Source: Rhizobium sp. NRK18 (lineage in GTDB: Bacteria > Pseudomonadota > Alphaproteobacteria > Rhizobiales > Rhizobiaceae). Taken from it: DNA of 64,000 nucleotides. Under the pieces are notes generated by a model that was not told where the DNA came from, did no database searches, and saw nothing but the letters and a program-made list of their open reading frames with translations. This document shows positions 1 to 10,090 of this stretch, piece by piece; position 1 is the first letter of the stretch; each line of letters begins with the position of its first letter. Location: the NCBI RefSeq assembly GCF_024385575.1, contig NZ_JANFMV010000001.1, forward strand, positions 2,881,681 to 2,945,680, read 5' to 3'. The position numbers and the translations under genes are program-made.

Positions 1-2
1 AA

Positions 3-470
3 GCTCTGCGCGAGCAGCTGAAGCAGCTTGCCCGGCATATGGCCCGACCCGAAACCGACAGGCTCGGCCTGCGCACGATCTCCGACATGCAGGCGGCCCT
101 CCTCGTCCGCTTTGCGCGCAACATGGAAGCCGGCCACTTCGCCACGACGCTCTCCGATACGCTGACGTCGAGCCGCTGGCTTGCCGAGCGCATCATGCTG
201 GACATTTCCGGCCACCAGCTGGCAACGACGCTGATCGGCGTCGGCATGGCCGAAGACGACATCCGCATGATCCTGACCGCCCTTTACCCGCACCTTTCCG
301 AACAGCGCGACGGCAAGACGATGGCGGACATACTGGTCGGGGAACTGGATCCGTGGGACAGCCTCGAGCGCGTCGAAACCTGGTGCCGCGCCGACCGCTA
401 CACCTTCTCGGACGACGAGAGAGCCATCGCACCGCAAGAACCGGCCAAGAAGGACGAGCGGGCGGCCTAG
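3..470 (+). CDS. DUF2336-like protein, C-terminal part (5' partial)
   Basis: The reading frame is already open at the left edge and runs through an internal Met at 39, so the gene starts outside the window and only about 155 C-terminal residues are visible. The sequence is helical and has segments such as SSRWLAERIMLDISGHQLATT, which I associate with rhizobial DUF2336 proteins. That family is of unknown function, with helical-repeat character. The tail is charged (KKDERAA) and looks like a natural end. It converges on the DUF1491 gene with 9 bases between the two stops. The family call is from memory of the family's appearance and is tentative; the coding call is firmer. Confidence 0.6.
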   Translation, partial: ALREQLKQLARHMARPETDRLGLRTISDMQAALLVRFARNMEAGHFATTLSDTLTSSRWLAERIMLDISGHQLATTLIGVGMAEDDIRMILTALYPHLSEQRDGKTMADILVGELDPWDSLERVETWCRADRYTFSDDERAIAPQEPAKKDERAA

Positions 471-479
471 GCCTGCCCC

Positions 480-818
480 CTACCCCTCCACTTCGAACAG
501 GCCCTCGACGCTGTCGCATTCGAGTTCGACGATCCAGAGGTCGGAATCGAAGTTTGTTTCCCGCTTGAGCAGGGCGTCGACGTCGGCGGCTTCGGCAAGG
601 TCCAGACGCTTTTCGAACATCCGGCCCATGGCCTCGTCTTCCTCGAAAAAGCTCTGCGGCGCGGGGCCGTAGAGATTTTCGCGGCCGTCGCGGAAGCGCT
701 GGCGGATGAAGATCGCGCCGGCGGCGTCTGCCCCCTTGCGCTCGACGGCGGCAAATCCGCCGGCGGAGAAGACGCGGCGGATGAGGGCCGAGACGAAGAT
801 TTCGGTTTTCAGGCGCAT
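480..818 (-). CDS. DUF1491 family protein
   Basis: A 112-residue protein starting MRLKTEIFVSALIRRV. This start matches the usual N-terminus of DUF1491 proteins. The frame is open for 20 more codons upstream, but that extension does not resemble the family. The family is small, cytosolic and of unknown function, and widespread in Rhizobiales. Residues 15-60 carry the conserved core (FAAVERKGADAAGAIFI), and the acidic C-terminus contains DSDLWIVELE. No catalytic motif is visible. It lies between the convergent DUF2336-like gene and the chemoreceptor gene on the same strand, about 110 bases downstream of that gene. Confidence 0.85.
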   Translation of the reverse strand: MRLKTEIFVSALIRRVFSAGGFAAVERKGADAAGAIFIRQRFRDGRENLYGPAPQSFFEEDEAMGRMFEKRLDLAEAADVDALLKRETNFDSDLWIVELECDSVEGLFEVEG

Positions 819-927
819 GGCTTTGTCCCGCTCAGAAACATGAGACAACGGGATCGCATGCGAGCGCGCAATCTGCAAGCCGAGGCCAATGGCAATGCCT
901 ATGCCGGGCCTGATCCGGAAGGCTCGA

Positions 928-2364
928 TCAGACCTTGACGGCGAGCCGCAGCCCGCCCCAGTGCCGACCGTTGACAGTGATCGGGGAGGAAATGTCCTTC
1001 ATCAGCACGAAATTGCCGCCGCCCATGTCGCGGCGATAGGTCTGCACCAGGAAGGGCGCGGTGGAGCGGCCGGCGGCAAGACCGACGCGATCGTTGAAGA
1101 TGCGGCGGTTGCGGCAGTTGGCCGTGTTCCAGACCGGATCGTTGGGCTTCTGCGGCTGCGAGAACTTGCGATTGTGGGTGGAGAGATAGCCGTTGTTGTC
1201 GACGGCCGCGCAGAAGGCGATGCGCTCGTCCTCGGCCAGGACCGGCTCCTGGATCGCCGGCAGCAAATCGTCGGTGATCGCGTTGAACGCGGTCACGAAT
1301 TGCTGTGGGTCGCTGCCGGGCACCGGCCGGTAGTCGCGGTCGAAGAGATCGGCTTCGGAAATCCGTCCAGCCGCGACGGCGCCTTCGAGTGCTGCGGAAA
1401 TGGCGCCGGCGACATCGGTCGCCATGCCGATCCAGCGGCTGTCGGCGGTCTCGATGCCGGCGCTGGCGGTGAGCTGGATGATGGTCTCCGACAGTCCGAC
1501 GAGATCATCCAGGCGTTCGCTCGCCTTCTGCATGCCGGTGTTCGATTTCAGCATCTCGCCGGCCATGCCGCCGAGCGTTTCGACGAAGGCGGCGCACTGG
1601 CGATCGACGGTCTCCGTCGTGCGGGCGAATTCGGAGGCGGAATCGAGGATGCTGGACATCACCCCCTCCATCTCGCCGAACGAGGCGCGGACGGCGGACG
1701 AGGTCTCCTGCACCTCGCGGGCACTTTCGGCCGCGCCGGCGCCCGAGCCGGTCAGCCGTTCGATCTTGCTGCCGAGTTCGTTCAGCATCGTCTGGATCGC
1801 CTCGGTCGCCTTCGAGGTCTGCAGCGACAGGGCGCGGATTTCGGCGGCGACCACGGCAAAGCCCTTGCCGCTTTCGCCGGCGCGCGCCGCCTCGATCGCG
1901 GCATTGAGCGCCAGCAGGTTGGTCTGGCGGGCGATGATGGAGATTTCCTGGGCGATGCCGTCGACATTGGCGAGCGACTGCGAAAAGCTGCCGATCTCGG
2001 CGGAGATCTCGCCAGTGCTGGAAAGCATCTTGTCGATCTCGACGGCCGAGCGGGTCAAGCGCTCGGACGATGCCTGCATCATGGTGCGGGCGCGTGCCGC
2101 GTCGTCGTCGGTGCGCCTGAGGCTTTCGGCGAGCTTGTTGTTGGTGCTGGCGATCTGCAAGGCGACATCGGTGATCTCGGAAAATGTCGCCGCGTGGCGC
2201 GACGACATGGCCGCCGTATCATGAACCGCACCGGCAATATCGACGAGGTCGATACCGAGGTTCGAGGCCTCGCGCGCCAACTGGCCAATGATTGCCTTCA
2301 ATTCCCGTGCGTCGGGCCCGGCTTCGCCGCCGACGTCTTCCTGTCGCTGCACCAAGGATTGCAT
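928..2364 (-). CDS. Soluble methyl-accepting chemotaxis protein with C-terminal sensory domain
   Basis: A 478-residue cytoplasmic chemoreceptor. The start is placed at 2364 because GAGGAGAT lies about 7 bases upstream; the ATG at 2412 has no ribosome site. There is no signal peptide or membrane segment. The coiled-coil signalling hairpin fills roughly residues 40-310, with the conserved tip [19 protein letters not shown] at about 146-164, which contacts CheA and CheW. The last 150 residues form a separate domain with [18 protein letters not shown] and [10 protein letters not shown]. These motifs recur at the C-terminus of many soluble chemoreceptors and probably form the ligand-sensing module. 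The order (signalling first, sensing last) is the reverse of transmembrane receptors. No CheR-tethering pentapeptide is visible at the C-terminus. The ligand is unknown. Confidence 0.9.
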   Translation of the reverse strand: MQSLVQRQEDVGGEAGPDARELKAIIGQLAREASNLGIDLVDIAGAVHDTAAMSSRHAATFSEITDVALQIASTNNKLAESLRRTDDDAARARTMMQASSERLTRSAVEIDKMLSSTGEISAEIGSFSQSLANVDGIAQEISIIARQTNLLALNAAIEAARAGESGKGFAVVAAEIRALSLQTSKATEAIQTMLNELGSKIERLTGSGAGAAESAREVQETSSAVRASFGEMEGVMSSILDSASEFARTTETVDRQCAAFVETLGGMAGEMLKSNTGMQKASERLDDLVGLSETIIQLTASAGIETADSRWIGMATDVAGAISAALEGAVAAGRISEADLFDRDYRPVPGSDPQQFVTAFNAITDDLLPAIQEPVLAEDERIAFCAAVDNNGYLSTHNRKFSQPQKPNDPVWNTANCRNRRIFNDRVGLAAGRSTAPFLVQTYRRDMGGGNFVLMKDISSPITVNGRHWGGLRLAVKV

Positions 2365-2458
2365 GACGATCTCCTCACCACTGGCAAGAATAGACCCATC
2401 ATGGTTAACCAATACATAATATTAGAGAAGGCGTAACTACGGGGGCAGCGCGCAATAC

Positions 2459-3431
2459 TCAGAGCGCGCCGATCTGCTGCAGTTTCTTCAGGACGGCGGC
2501 GTTGGGTTCGCCGGTGACCGGCAGGCGGTAATGCTTCTCGAAATGGCTGATCGCGGCCCGCGTCTGGTCGCCGGCGACGCCATCGACCTTGATATCGGCA
2601 TAGGCGATGTTGGAAAGACCGCGCTGGATACTGGTGACCAGATCGGACGCCGGCTGTTTGGCAGGGGCGGATACCTTCGTCACCGGGACGGCGGCCGGCG
2701 GCTTTGCGGAGGCCTGGCGGATCGCGTCGGCAACCGGATCGGATACCGGGACCTTGGGCTGCGGCTTCGGCTGCTGCCTGGCCTTTGCCAGTTCCGGCGT
2801 CGGCCGCGACGCGGGAACGACCACCGGTGCCGGTGGCGTCGGCTTCGGCTCGACGTCCGACGTCTTGCCGATTCCGGATTTCAGGAGCACGAGAATGTCG
2901 TCGCGCGCCTCGCCGCTCGGCTTCAGGCCGATGCGCTGCTCGAAGCTGGAGATCGCCGCCGAGGTTCGCGGACCGTCAATGCCGTCAATGGCGCCGTCAT
3001 AGAGGCCGCGCTTGGCGAGTTCGCCCTGGATCTCGCCGACCAGAACATCCGGCTTCGGCACGGATGCGGTCACCCCGGCATCGTCCGGCGCGGGGCGCTC
3101 GAGCGGATGGACGGCGGCGGTCTGCGTGCTGTCGAGGTCGTTTGCGGTCTCGCGCTCGATCCTGAACGTCGTGACATTGTTTTCGGGCAGTTCGTGCGGC
3201 TTGCGCACCAGGCCGGCAATGCCGTTCGGGTTCTTGTCCGTGCGGGTTCTCAGGATCGGCGCCGGATGTTCGTTCGGCTGGTACCAGAGCGCGTTGGCGG
3301 CGACGAAGCCGAAGATGACGGCAAAGGCCAGCGTGCCGCCAAACAGCGACGGATGACGGCCGATGACGGCAGCCGTGCGCCCCCCGCCCCGAACGGCAAG
3401 GCGCAGCAGGATGGCGCCTGCTCCCTGCTTC

Positions 3432-3460
<29 letters not shown>
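2459..3460 (-). CDS. Membrane-anchored protein with two peptidoglycan-binding domains
   Basis: A 333-residue protein with a basic N-terminus (MAARKRKPPKK), one membrane segment at about residues 41-60, then a periplasmic part. Two peptidoglycan_binding_1 repeats are seen: one at roughly 140-192 (GELAKRGLYDGAIDGIDGPRT) and one at the C-terminus, 273-333 (IQRGLSNIAYADIKVDGVAGDQT). A Pro/Ala/Lys-rich linker separates them. There is no hydrolase domain, so a cell-wall anchoring or scaffold role is inferred. The start has a good ribosome site (AAGGAAGAG), and the first 29 bases overlap the end of the upstream histidine kinase gene, which suggests translational coupling and perhaps a shared envelope function. 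Confidence 0.88.
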
Positions 3461-4985
<1,525 letters not shown>

Positions 4986-5432
4986 TTAAACGAGCCCTGT
5001 GAAACGCTTCTTTCTTATGCGCCAAATGTACAGGGCGGCGGCTTAAGGAAAGTATAAAAGGGGGTGTCCGGAAGGGCCGGCCAAACCATAAAAATCCCGA
5101 TTTGGGACGATTCAACGGTGCTTTGCAATTCGTGGTTAACGAGGGGTAAGCGACGGATTTGGCTTGATTTTTCGTTTCGCGTTAAGATTTGTGGCAGGGT
5201 TATCCACACGCTTGCCCAGTGTTTTCAGGCGCTGCGCCGCCCATATGATTAACACCGGTCGTTCAAATTCTAATCAAAGTTTCGGAAAATTTGAAAATAC
5301 GGCATTTGAGCAAAATTCGCGGCAAATGTGAGTGAATTCTGCAAAGGGCGATTCGCTTCTCGCCCCTATAGTGCCCCACAAGACCGGTAAATGGTCAGGT
5401 TGAACCGGCGATAGACCGGACGACAAAACAGG
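4986..5432. other. 447-base gene-free region with a DnaA-type box
   Basis: No convincing gene is seen between the histidine kinase (leftward) and the DUF5330 gene (rightward), so this is their shared upstream region. It is richer in A/T than its surroundings. It contains one perfect 9-base DnaA box (5200-5208), a TTAA-N7-TAAG element at 5136-5150 that partly matches the CtrA site TTAA-N7-TTAA, and at least two GANTC (CcrM methylation) sites. This mixture suggests cell-cycle-linked transcription, but that is inference. Confidence 0.5.
5200..5208 (+). promoter_or_regulatory. Perfect DnaA box (TTATCCACA)
   Basis: The sequence TTATCCACA matches the classical DnaA binding consensus TTATNCACA exactly. 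Only one copy was seen in the intergenic region, so it fits a transcriptional role or chance better than a replication origin. Confidence 0.4.
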
Positions 5433-5441
5433 ATGGGCATC

Positions 5442-5846
5442 ATGTGGTTTCTGATCAAAGGAGCGTTCTGGTTCTCGATCGTCCTTGTGGCGTTATCATT
5501 CTTCGGCACCGATCCGGGCGAGGAAATGGCCAAGGGCGAGACCAGAGTTGAATTCGCCAATGCGTTTACCGCGGCGAGCGGCGCGATCCGCTACATGGGC
5601 GCGATCTGCTCGGAACAGCCGGACGTCTGCGAAAAGGGCGCCAGGACATTTGCAGCGCTCAGCGTCAGGGCCCGCGAAGGCGCCAAGGTTGCCTACGAGA
5701 TGCTCGACACCTATCTGGACAAGAAGGACGGCACCAAAACCGAAACCGCCGCTCTCGACGATACAACGGCCGCCACCGACGATCCGGTCGGCGCCATCAT
5801 CACCGGCACGGTCGTGCCGCATCCCATCCCCAAGCCTCAGCGCTGA
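5442..5846 (+). CDS. DUF5330 domain-containing protein
   Basis: A 134-residue protein beginning MWFLIKGAFWFSIVLVALSF, a single hydrophobic N-terminal segment that is either an uncleaved anchor or a signal peptide. This N-terminus is characteristic of DUF5330 in Rhizobiales. The start at 5442 is chosen over the ATG at 5433 because AGGATGGG sits at the right distance from it. The body (about 30-95) has two Cys in AICSEQPDVCEKG, probably a disulfide outside the cytoplasm, and the tail is rich in Thr/Asp/Pro. The function is unknown. A strong terminator at 5923-5962 ends the transcript before sufE. Confidence 0.8.
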   Translation: MWFLIKGAFWFSIVLVALSFFGTDPGEEMAKGETRVEFANAFTAASGAIRYMGAICSEQPDVCEKGARTFAALSVRAREGAKVAYEMLDTYLDKKDGTKTETAALDDTTAATDDPVGAIITGTVVPHPIPKPQR

Positions 5847-5855
5847 GATTTTCAT

Positions 5856-5876
5856 TGAAGGCGGGTGCCGCCTTCA
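5856..5876 (+). terminator. Hairpin after DUF5330 gene
   Basis: A 9-base perfect stem (TGAAGGCGG / CCGCCTTCA) with a 3-base loop, 10 bases after the DUF5330 stop. It lacks a long T tract, so it is either a weak terminator or a 3' stabilising hairpin ahead of the stronger one at 5923. Confidence 0.45.
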
Positions 5877-5922
5877 TCCTTCCGTGACTGCCTGTCACAC
5901 CACCTCGGCAATCTGTTGCCAG

Positions 5923-5962
5923 CGCCATGGGGAGCCCATCCGCCATGGCGTTTTCTTTTTTC
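5923..5962 (+). terminator. Rho-independent terminator
   Basis: An 8-base stem CGCCATGG / CCATGGCG (5923-5930 with 5943-5950) is followed directly by TTTTCTTTTTT. It separates the DUF5330 transcript from sufE. Confidence 0.8.
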
Positions 5963-6036
5963 CCGGCCATGGTTCATTTGTCGGCCCGTTTGGCCTATAT
6001 GCCAGACACAACCGACAAAAGAGACAACGGGCCGAC

Positions 6037-6459
6037 ATGACCGCACTCGACCAGATCATCGACGACTTCGCCTTCCTGGAAGACTGGGAAGACCGCTATC
6101 GCTATGTGATCGAACTCGGCAAGGCGCTGCCCGACCTGCCCGACAGCCAGAAGACGGCGGAGAACAAGGTGCAGGGCTGCGCGAGCCAGGTGTGGCTGGT
6201 CGTCAACCCGGCCGACGACACGGCCGATCCGGTGCTGACCTTCGCAGGCGATTCCGACGCCCATATCGTGCGCGGCCTGGTCGCCATCGTGCTGGCGCTC
6301 TATTCCGGCAAGCATGCCTCCGAGATCGCCAAGCTCGACGCCCTCGACACGTTCAAGGAAATCGGCCTCGTGGAGCATCTGTCCGCGCAACGCGCCAACG
6401 GCCTGCGCTCCATGGTCCAGCGGATCCGCAACGAGGCAGCGCTGCGGATCGCTGCGTAA
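6037..6459 (+). CDS. sufE: SufE family cysteine desulfuration protein
   Basis: A 140-residue protein of normal SufE length. SufE accepts persulfide sulfur from the cysteine desulfurase SufS and passes it to the SufBCD scaffold for iron-sulfur cluster assembly. The sulfur-accepting Cys48 is in NKVQGCASQVWL, the family hallmark. The ATG at 6037 gives the expected N-terminus (MTALDQIIDDFAFL); the frame is open far upstream, but that extension is not SufE-like. The gene stands alone, away from a suf operon, which is common in Rhizobiaceae. A CTATAT element at 5995-6000 could be its -10 box. Confidence 0.93.
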   Translation: MTALDQIIDDFAFLEDWEDRYRYVIELGKALPDLPDSQKTAENKVQGCASQVWLVVNPADDTADPVLTFAGDSDAHIVRGLVAIVLALYSGKHASEIAKLDALDTFKEIGLVEHLSAQRANGLRSMVQRIRNEAALRIAA

Positions 6460-6481
6460 GGCTTAGGCTGAGCCGGCGCCA

Positions 6482-7336
6482 TTACAGGTCTGGCCGATAA
6501 TTCTCCGCTCCCCAATGACGGATGTCGCTGTGGCTCCTTGCCGCCGGCGGATGATAGTGACGGGCGAGCGCCAGAAGCGCGGTACGCAGCATCAGCTTGG
6601 CCGAACGCGCCGGCCACTGACGCTCGCGTTCGACCGTTTCGAGGCCCTTGCAGAAGCAGCAGACATCGAGCGCAATGCCGGAGAGTTCCGGCCCGAGCGC
6701 ATCGATCGCACGGTTGAGCCGGCGGCGGGCCTCGATGGCGCTTGCGGCCAGATCGGCCATGCCGCCCGCCTGTCCCCTGCCCCGGCTCTGCAGACGCGGC
6801 TCCCATGAGGCAGTGACGCGCGGCTGCAGACCGGCGCGTTCGAAATCGTGAGCCAGCCTTTCCCCGGCCGAGACGGCCTCCGGCGGCAGGAACGGCTTGC
6901 CGTCCTTCTCCTTCAACCGCAGGAGCGGCGCCAGCGGCGTCTCGCTGCGGTTGACGGTGACGGTCTCGCGGACACCCTGGCATTCGACCGACATGCGGTC
7001 GAGATCACGGTGCTGGGCGGAGAAGACATCAGCGCCCTCCCCCTGTTCCGCGAGCGCGCGCAGGCGGGCGAGAAGCGTTCCGGCCTCCGCTCGCAATGTC
7101 AGCCGCGCGCCGGCACGCTCGAGCACGCCATCGGAGACAAGCGCATCGACAAGGTCCGTCGGAAAGGCGCGCGTGCCACCCGTTCCGGCGGCCTGCGTCA
7201 ACCGCATCATCGCCGGCATGCCGGCTGTCGCTTGATCCACCGTCACGCCGACAGCGCCGATGTACTCCAGAAGCTTGAGGGTCCGCGCCCGGCGCCGCGG
7301 CGTCCAGTCGTTCATCATGCGTGACGCCTCAGTCAT
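6482..7336 (-). CDS. DUF6456 domain-containing protein
   Basis: A 284-residue protein (MTEASRMMNDWTPRRRARTL...). The N-terminal 100 residues look like a helical, possibly winged-helix region (LLEYIGAVGVTVDQA, LVDALVSDGVLERAG). The C-terminal half (about 150-284) carries the DUF6456 core, including ALDVCCFCKGLETVERERQWPARSAKLMLRTAL. DUF6456 is of unknown function. The start at 7336 overlaps the end of the upstream DnaA-like gene in the arrangement ATGACTGA, so the two are almost certainly translationally coupled and may act together. The longer frame to 7447 is rejected because it runs through the upstream gene in another frame with shadow-like composition. Confidence 0.82.
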   Translation of the reverse strand: MTEASRMMNDWTPRRRARTLKLLEYIGAVGVTVDQATAGMPAMMRLTQAAGTGGTRAFPTDLVDALVSDGVLERAGARLTLRAEAGTLLARLRALAEQGEGADVFSAQHRDLDRMSVECQGVRETVTVNRSETPLAPLLRLKEKDGKPFLPPEAVSAGERLAHDFERAGLQPRVTASWEPRLQSRGRGQAGGMADLAASAIEARRRLNRAIDALGPELSGIALDVCCFCKGLETVERERQWPARSAKLMLRTALLALARHYHPPAARSHSDIRHWGAENYRPDL

Positions 7337-7769
7337 CGCCGCCTCCCGCCGTGACCGCGGCGATCGACAGGACGATGCGCTCGACGGTGCCGACGAATTC
7401 GTCGAAGGCGCGGTCGTCGCGCCGGTCCTCGACCCTGGCGCAGGCATGCGAAACGGTCGTGCGATCGCGGCCGAAGGCGATGCCGATCTCGCTCATCGGC
7501 AGGCTAAGCGACACGTGGCAGACATACATGGCGATCTGGCGGATGTGGCAGGCGGTGCGACGGCGCTCGCGGCGGACGAGAATGCGCTCGCCGGTTAGCA
7601 GGAAAAGCTCGGCGATGATGTTGCGCACCACCCGGCAGAGCGCCCTTTCGCGCGACAGCGGCAGGGCCATCGAGCGGACGGGGCCGTTGACGGGGAAGGA
7701 CCGGTGGCGGACGGCCGGCGGTGGCGGTTCTCTGGTTTGACTGACAGCAGGCGGGACAATCGGAAGCAT
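7329..7769 (-). CDS. DnaA domain IV-like helix-turn-helix protein
   Basis: A 146-residue protein with a disordered Pro/Arg-rich N-terminus (1-38), then a domain at about 42-120. Its signature GRDRTTVSHACARVEDR (100-116) matches the DNA-binding loop-helix of the DnaA C-terminal domain, where GRDHTTV contacts the DnaA box. The ATPase domains of DnaA are absent. The protein may therefore read DnaA-box-like sequences without replication activity and act as a regulator; this is inference. It is coupled by an 8-base overlap to the DUF6456 gene. ATG at 7769 follows GGAGTTG-like sequence. A perfect DnaA box lies 2.1 kb away at 5200. Confidence 0.82.
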   Translation of the reverse strand: MLPIVPPAVSQTREPPPPAVRHRSFPVNGPVRSMALPLSRERALCRVVRNIIAELFLLTGERILVRRERRRTACHIRQIAMYVCHVSLSLPMSEIGIAFGRDRTTVSHACARVEDRRDDRAFDEFVGTVERIVLSIAAVTAGGGDD

Positions 7770-7995
7770 GAAACAACTCCTTTGCGAATAGGAATTTATT
7801 CATACACCCTATGGCAAATGCGGGGATGCAAGAAACCTCTGCGCCACAACCTGGCCTTGTTTTTACGATGAAAATGCAAGAGGAGGCAACAAATTTTGGG
7901 ATTTATTTCCTCGCCTTCACGGCGAAGCGGCTCCTTTGCGGAGGCGTCGATACCGTCGGCGGGGCGCATCGCGCCGGGCAAACCCCGCGCCAAAA

Positions 7996-8023
7996 CGCAA
8001 AACCCGGTCGCAGGGACCGGGTT
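7996..8023 (-). terminator. Terminator of mucR
   Basis: A 9-base stem (AACCCGGTC / GACCGGGTT, 8001-8009 with 8015-8023). Read leftward, it is followed by a T-rich stretch (TTTTGCGTTTT). It starts about 40 bases after the mucR stop. Confidence 0.7.
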
Positions 8024-8061
8024 CTGACAACATCACACCTCATCGAGAGGCATGGTGGATA

Positions 8062-8490
8062 TTACTTGCCGCGCTTGCGGCGCTGGCCGAGGCCCATTTC
8101 CTTGGCGAGGCGCGAACGCGCTTCCGCATAGGCGGGAGCCACCATCGGATAATCGGCGGGCAGTTCCCACTTTTCGCGATAGTCTTCCGGCGTCAGGTCA
8201 TGATGGGTCATCAGATGACGCTTCAGCGACTTGAAGGTACCGCCGCATTCCAGGCACGTGATCTGGTCGTCCTGAACGGACTTGCGCACGGAAACGGCAG
8301 GCTTCTGCTTCTCGGCCATGGCGGCCGCAGGAGCGGGAGTGGACGTGTTATGCAATGCGTTGTGAACATCCGCAATCAGGCCAGGCAGTTCGCTGACCGG
8401 AACAACGTGATTACCGACATAGGCGGCGACAATATCGGCCGTCAATTCCACTAGCAAATCCTGATTGCTGTCCAAAGCAAGCTCCGTCAT
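8062..8490 (-). CDS. mucR: MucR/Ros family zinc-finger transcriptional regulator
   Basis: A 142-residue protein of the family that controls exopolysaccharide, motility and cell-cycle genes in rhizobia, Brucella and relatives. A helical N-terminal oligomerisation region (1-50) precedes an Ala/Pro linker. The single prokaryotic zinc finger has ligands Cys79, Cys82, His92 and His96 ([19 protein letters not shown]), followed by the conserved [11 protein letters not shown] and a basic tail (GQRRKRGK). MucR proteins bind AT-rich DNA with T-A steps and act as H-NS-like silencers, often of their own promoters. The AT-rich 431 bases upstream fit autoregulation. A terminator follows. Orthology to MucR rather than a paralogue is likely but not proven. 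Confidence 0.92.
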   Translation of the reverse strand: MTELALDSNQDLLVELTADIVAAYVGNHVVPVSELPGLIADVHNALHNTSTPAPAAAMAEKQKPAVSVRKSVQDDQITCLECGGTFKSLKRHLMTHHDLTPEDYREKWELPADYPMVAPAYAEARSRLAKEMGLGQRRKRGK

Positions 8491-8921
8491 TATTGACTAT
8501 CTCCTGTTCAATATCTCGCCCAATCCGCCGCCCGCTTCATAGCAAAGCGACGAATCAATAACGCGAACTTCGCACGCCGGACCGGATAGATCATCTATCC
8601 CTAATATAACGACGCCCACCCCAAGCTTCGCTATGACATTCCGACGCCCGATACAGCAGCGATTGCCCATATTTTTATCCGAATTTCCACCAAAACCAGG
8701 TCAAATTACCGCAATCAGCACCATGACCTGTGCTTCTAGATACGTGAAAATTCAGCGTTGTGGGATTTCGATACTGATGATCCGCGAAAATCAAATATCA
8801 CTATTCTTGGAGATCGCCAATTATTATTTCTTGTAATTTTAAATCATAATTTCTCGCCGGCGGCGGCGAATACTTTCGTGTGTATTAATCGCATTTGGCT
8901 AAAGAAAGGCAATGTAATCGA
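8491..8921. other. 431-base AT-rich gene-free region upstream of mucR
   Basis: There is no credible coding frame. The part from about 8620 to 8900 is markedly AT-rich with many T-A steps, unlike the GC-rich surroundings and of the kind MucR proteins prefer. It lies between the leftward mucR and the end of the leftward mrp operon, so it should hold the mucR promoter and the mrp terminator. A 6-base hairpin (TCGCCG / CGGCGA, 8854-8869) is present without a clear T tract. A small RNA could also be hidden here. Confidence 0.5.
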
Positions 8922-9260
8922 TTAATGCGCGTCGTCTTTCTCGAGATCGTCCCGTACCGACACACTGTGAAGCGGGTAACCGGCCTTGTGCGCCGCCTTG
9001 GCGAGAAGATGTGCCGAGATCGGCGCCGTCAGGATGAAGAAGACAAATCCGGCCAGTGCGCGCTCGAAGGTGGCGATGTCACCCGAATGCAGGCCGACCG
9101 CCAGGAACATCAGGCCCGAGCCGACCGTGCCGGTCTTCGAGGCCGCATGCATGCGGGTATAGACGTCCGGCAGGCGGATGAGACCGATCGAGGCGGTCAG
9201 CGTGAAGAAGACGCCGCCAAGGATGATCAGCGAAATGACGATGGCAAAGACAAGCTCCAT
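8922..9260 (-). CDS. mrpG: Mrp cation/H+ antiporter subunit G
   Basis: A 112-residue membrane protein and last gene of the seven-gene mrp operon. It has three hydrophobic segments (about 4-25, 40-60, 66-86) and the MrpG/PhaG signature [28 protein letters not shown]. Mrp complexes use the proton gradient to export Na+ or K+ and need all subunits. The gene starts 3 bases after mrpF. The C-terminus ([13 protein letters not shown]) is hydrophilic. Confidence 0.93.
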   Translation of the reverse strand: MELVFAIVISLIILGGVFFTLTASIGLIRLPDVYTRMHAASKTGTVGSGLMFLAVGLHSGDIATFERALAGFVFFILTAPISAHLLAKAAHKAGYPLHSVSVRDDLEKDDAH

Positions 9261-9263
9261 GGG

Positions 9264-9611
9264 TCAGCCCTCCTCGGTGCGCACCGCGACCGGTGCGTCG
9301 GGATGATCATCCTCGCTTTCGCTCTCGACCATGCTGTTGCGCGACAGGATGAAGCGGGCGAAGGCGACGGTCGCAAGAAAGCCGACGAGGCCGAGCGAGA
9401 TGGCGATATCGATGTAGAGCGTGAAGCCGGTCTTGATGGCGATCACGCAGATGAAGCCCATGGCGGTCGCCACGAGCATGTCGAGCGCCACCACCCGGTC
9501 CGGCAGGGTCGGGCCGCGGATCACCCGGTAGACGGTGATGAGGAAGGACACCGCCAGAAGGACAAGGGCGATTTCCGTGCTGACATAGATGATGTTTTCG
9601 GGCGTGATCAC
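9264..9611 (-). CDS. mrpF: Mrp cation/H+ antiporter subunit F
   Basis: A 115-residue subunit with three membrane segments and the hallmark [18 protein letters not shown] (residues 29-46), containing the Pro and Asp conserved in MrpF and implicated in cation or bile-salt movement. The acidic C-terminal tail ([12 protein letters not shown]) is cytoplasmic. It overlaps the end of mrpE by 4 bases (ATGA), which indicates translational coupling. Confidence 0.93.
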   Translation of the reverse strand: MITPENIIYVSTEIALVLLAVSFLITVYRVIRGPTLPDRVVALDMLVATAMGFICVIAIKTGFTLYIDIAISLGLVGFLATVAFARFILSRNSMVESESEDDHPDAPVAVRTEEG

Positions 9612-10090
9612 CGGAATGCCTCCATGATCTTGCGTTCGAAGCCGTCGGCGATCGAGCGGACCGTGCCTTCCGGATCCGAGCAGTCGACCGCGTGGACGTA
9701 GAGCGTCTTGCGGTCTTCCGAGACATCGACGGACAGCGTGCCCGGGGTCAGGGTGATCATGTTGGCCAGCAGCACGATCTCGAAGTCGCGATCGACGGTC
9801 AGGGGAAAGGCGAAAATGCCGGGCTTCAGGTTCATGTCGCGGCGCAGCACCAGCCGGGCGACGCCCCAGGCCGACAGCGCCAGTTCCTTGAGGAACAGGA
9901 TAAGCAGCGACAGGACGTTGCGCCCGCGCATGAAATAGCCGGCGCCGCCGATCTGTTCACGCACGACGCCGAGCGCTAGCAGCGCCAGAACGAAGCCGAA
10001 GCCGAGATTGAGCAGCGAGGCGTTGCCGGTGACGGAAACCCAGATCAGCGCCAGGATGAGATTGATCACGAACAGACGCATGTCACGCAC
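9608..10090 (-). CDS. mrpE: Mrp cation/H+ antiporter subunit E
   Basis: A 160-residue subunit with two to three N-terminal membrane segments (5-22, 26-44, 58-80), then the conserved cytoplasmic part with [20 protein letters not shown], diagnostic of MrpE/MnhE. It overlaps mrpD by 8 bases at its start and mrpF by 4 bases at its end, as expected of a tightly coupled operon. A second in-frame Met at residue 4 could be the true start. Confidence 0.93.
   Translation of the reverse strand: MRDMRLFVINLILALIWVSVTGNASLLNLGFGFVLALLALGVVREQIGGAGYFMRGRNVLSLLILFLKELALSAWGVARLVLRRDMNLKPGIFAFPLTVDRDFEIVLLANMITLTPGTLSVDVSEDRKTLYVHAVDCSDPEGTVRSIADGFERKIMEAFR

Noticed and set aside
889..2436. A 515-codon plus-strand frame opposite the chemoreceptor
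   Set aside because: Composition (His/Gly/Asp-rich without motifs) and the clear chemoreceptor on the other strand show it is a shadow.
5200..5208. Replication origin near 5.2 kb
   Set aside because: Only one DnaA box, no AT-rich unwinding element and no hemE, dnaA or parAB neighbours.
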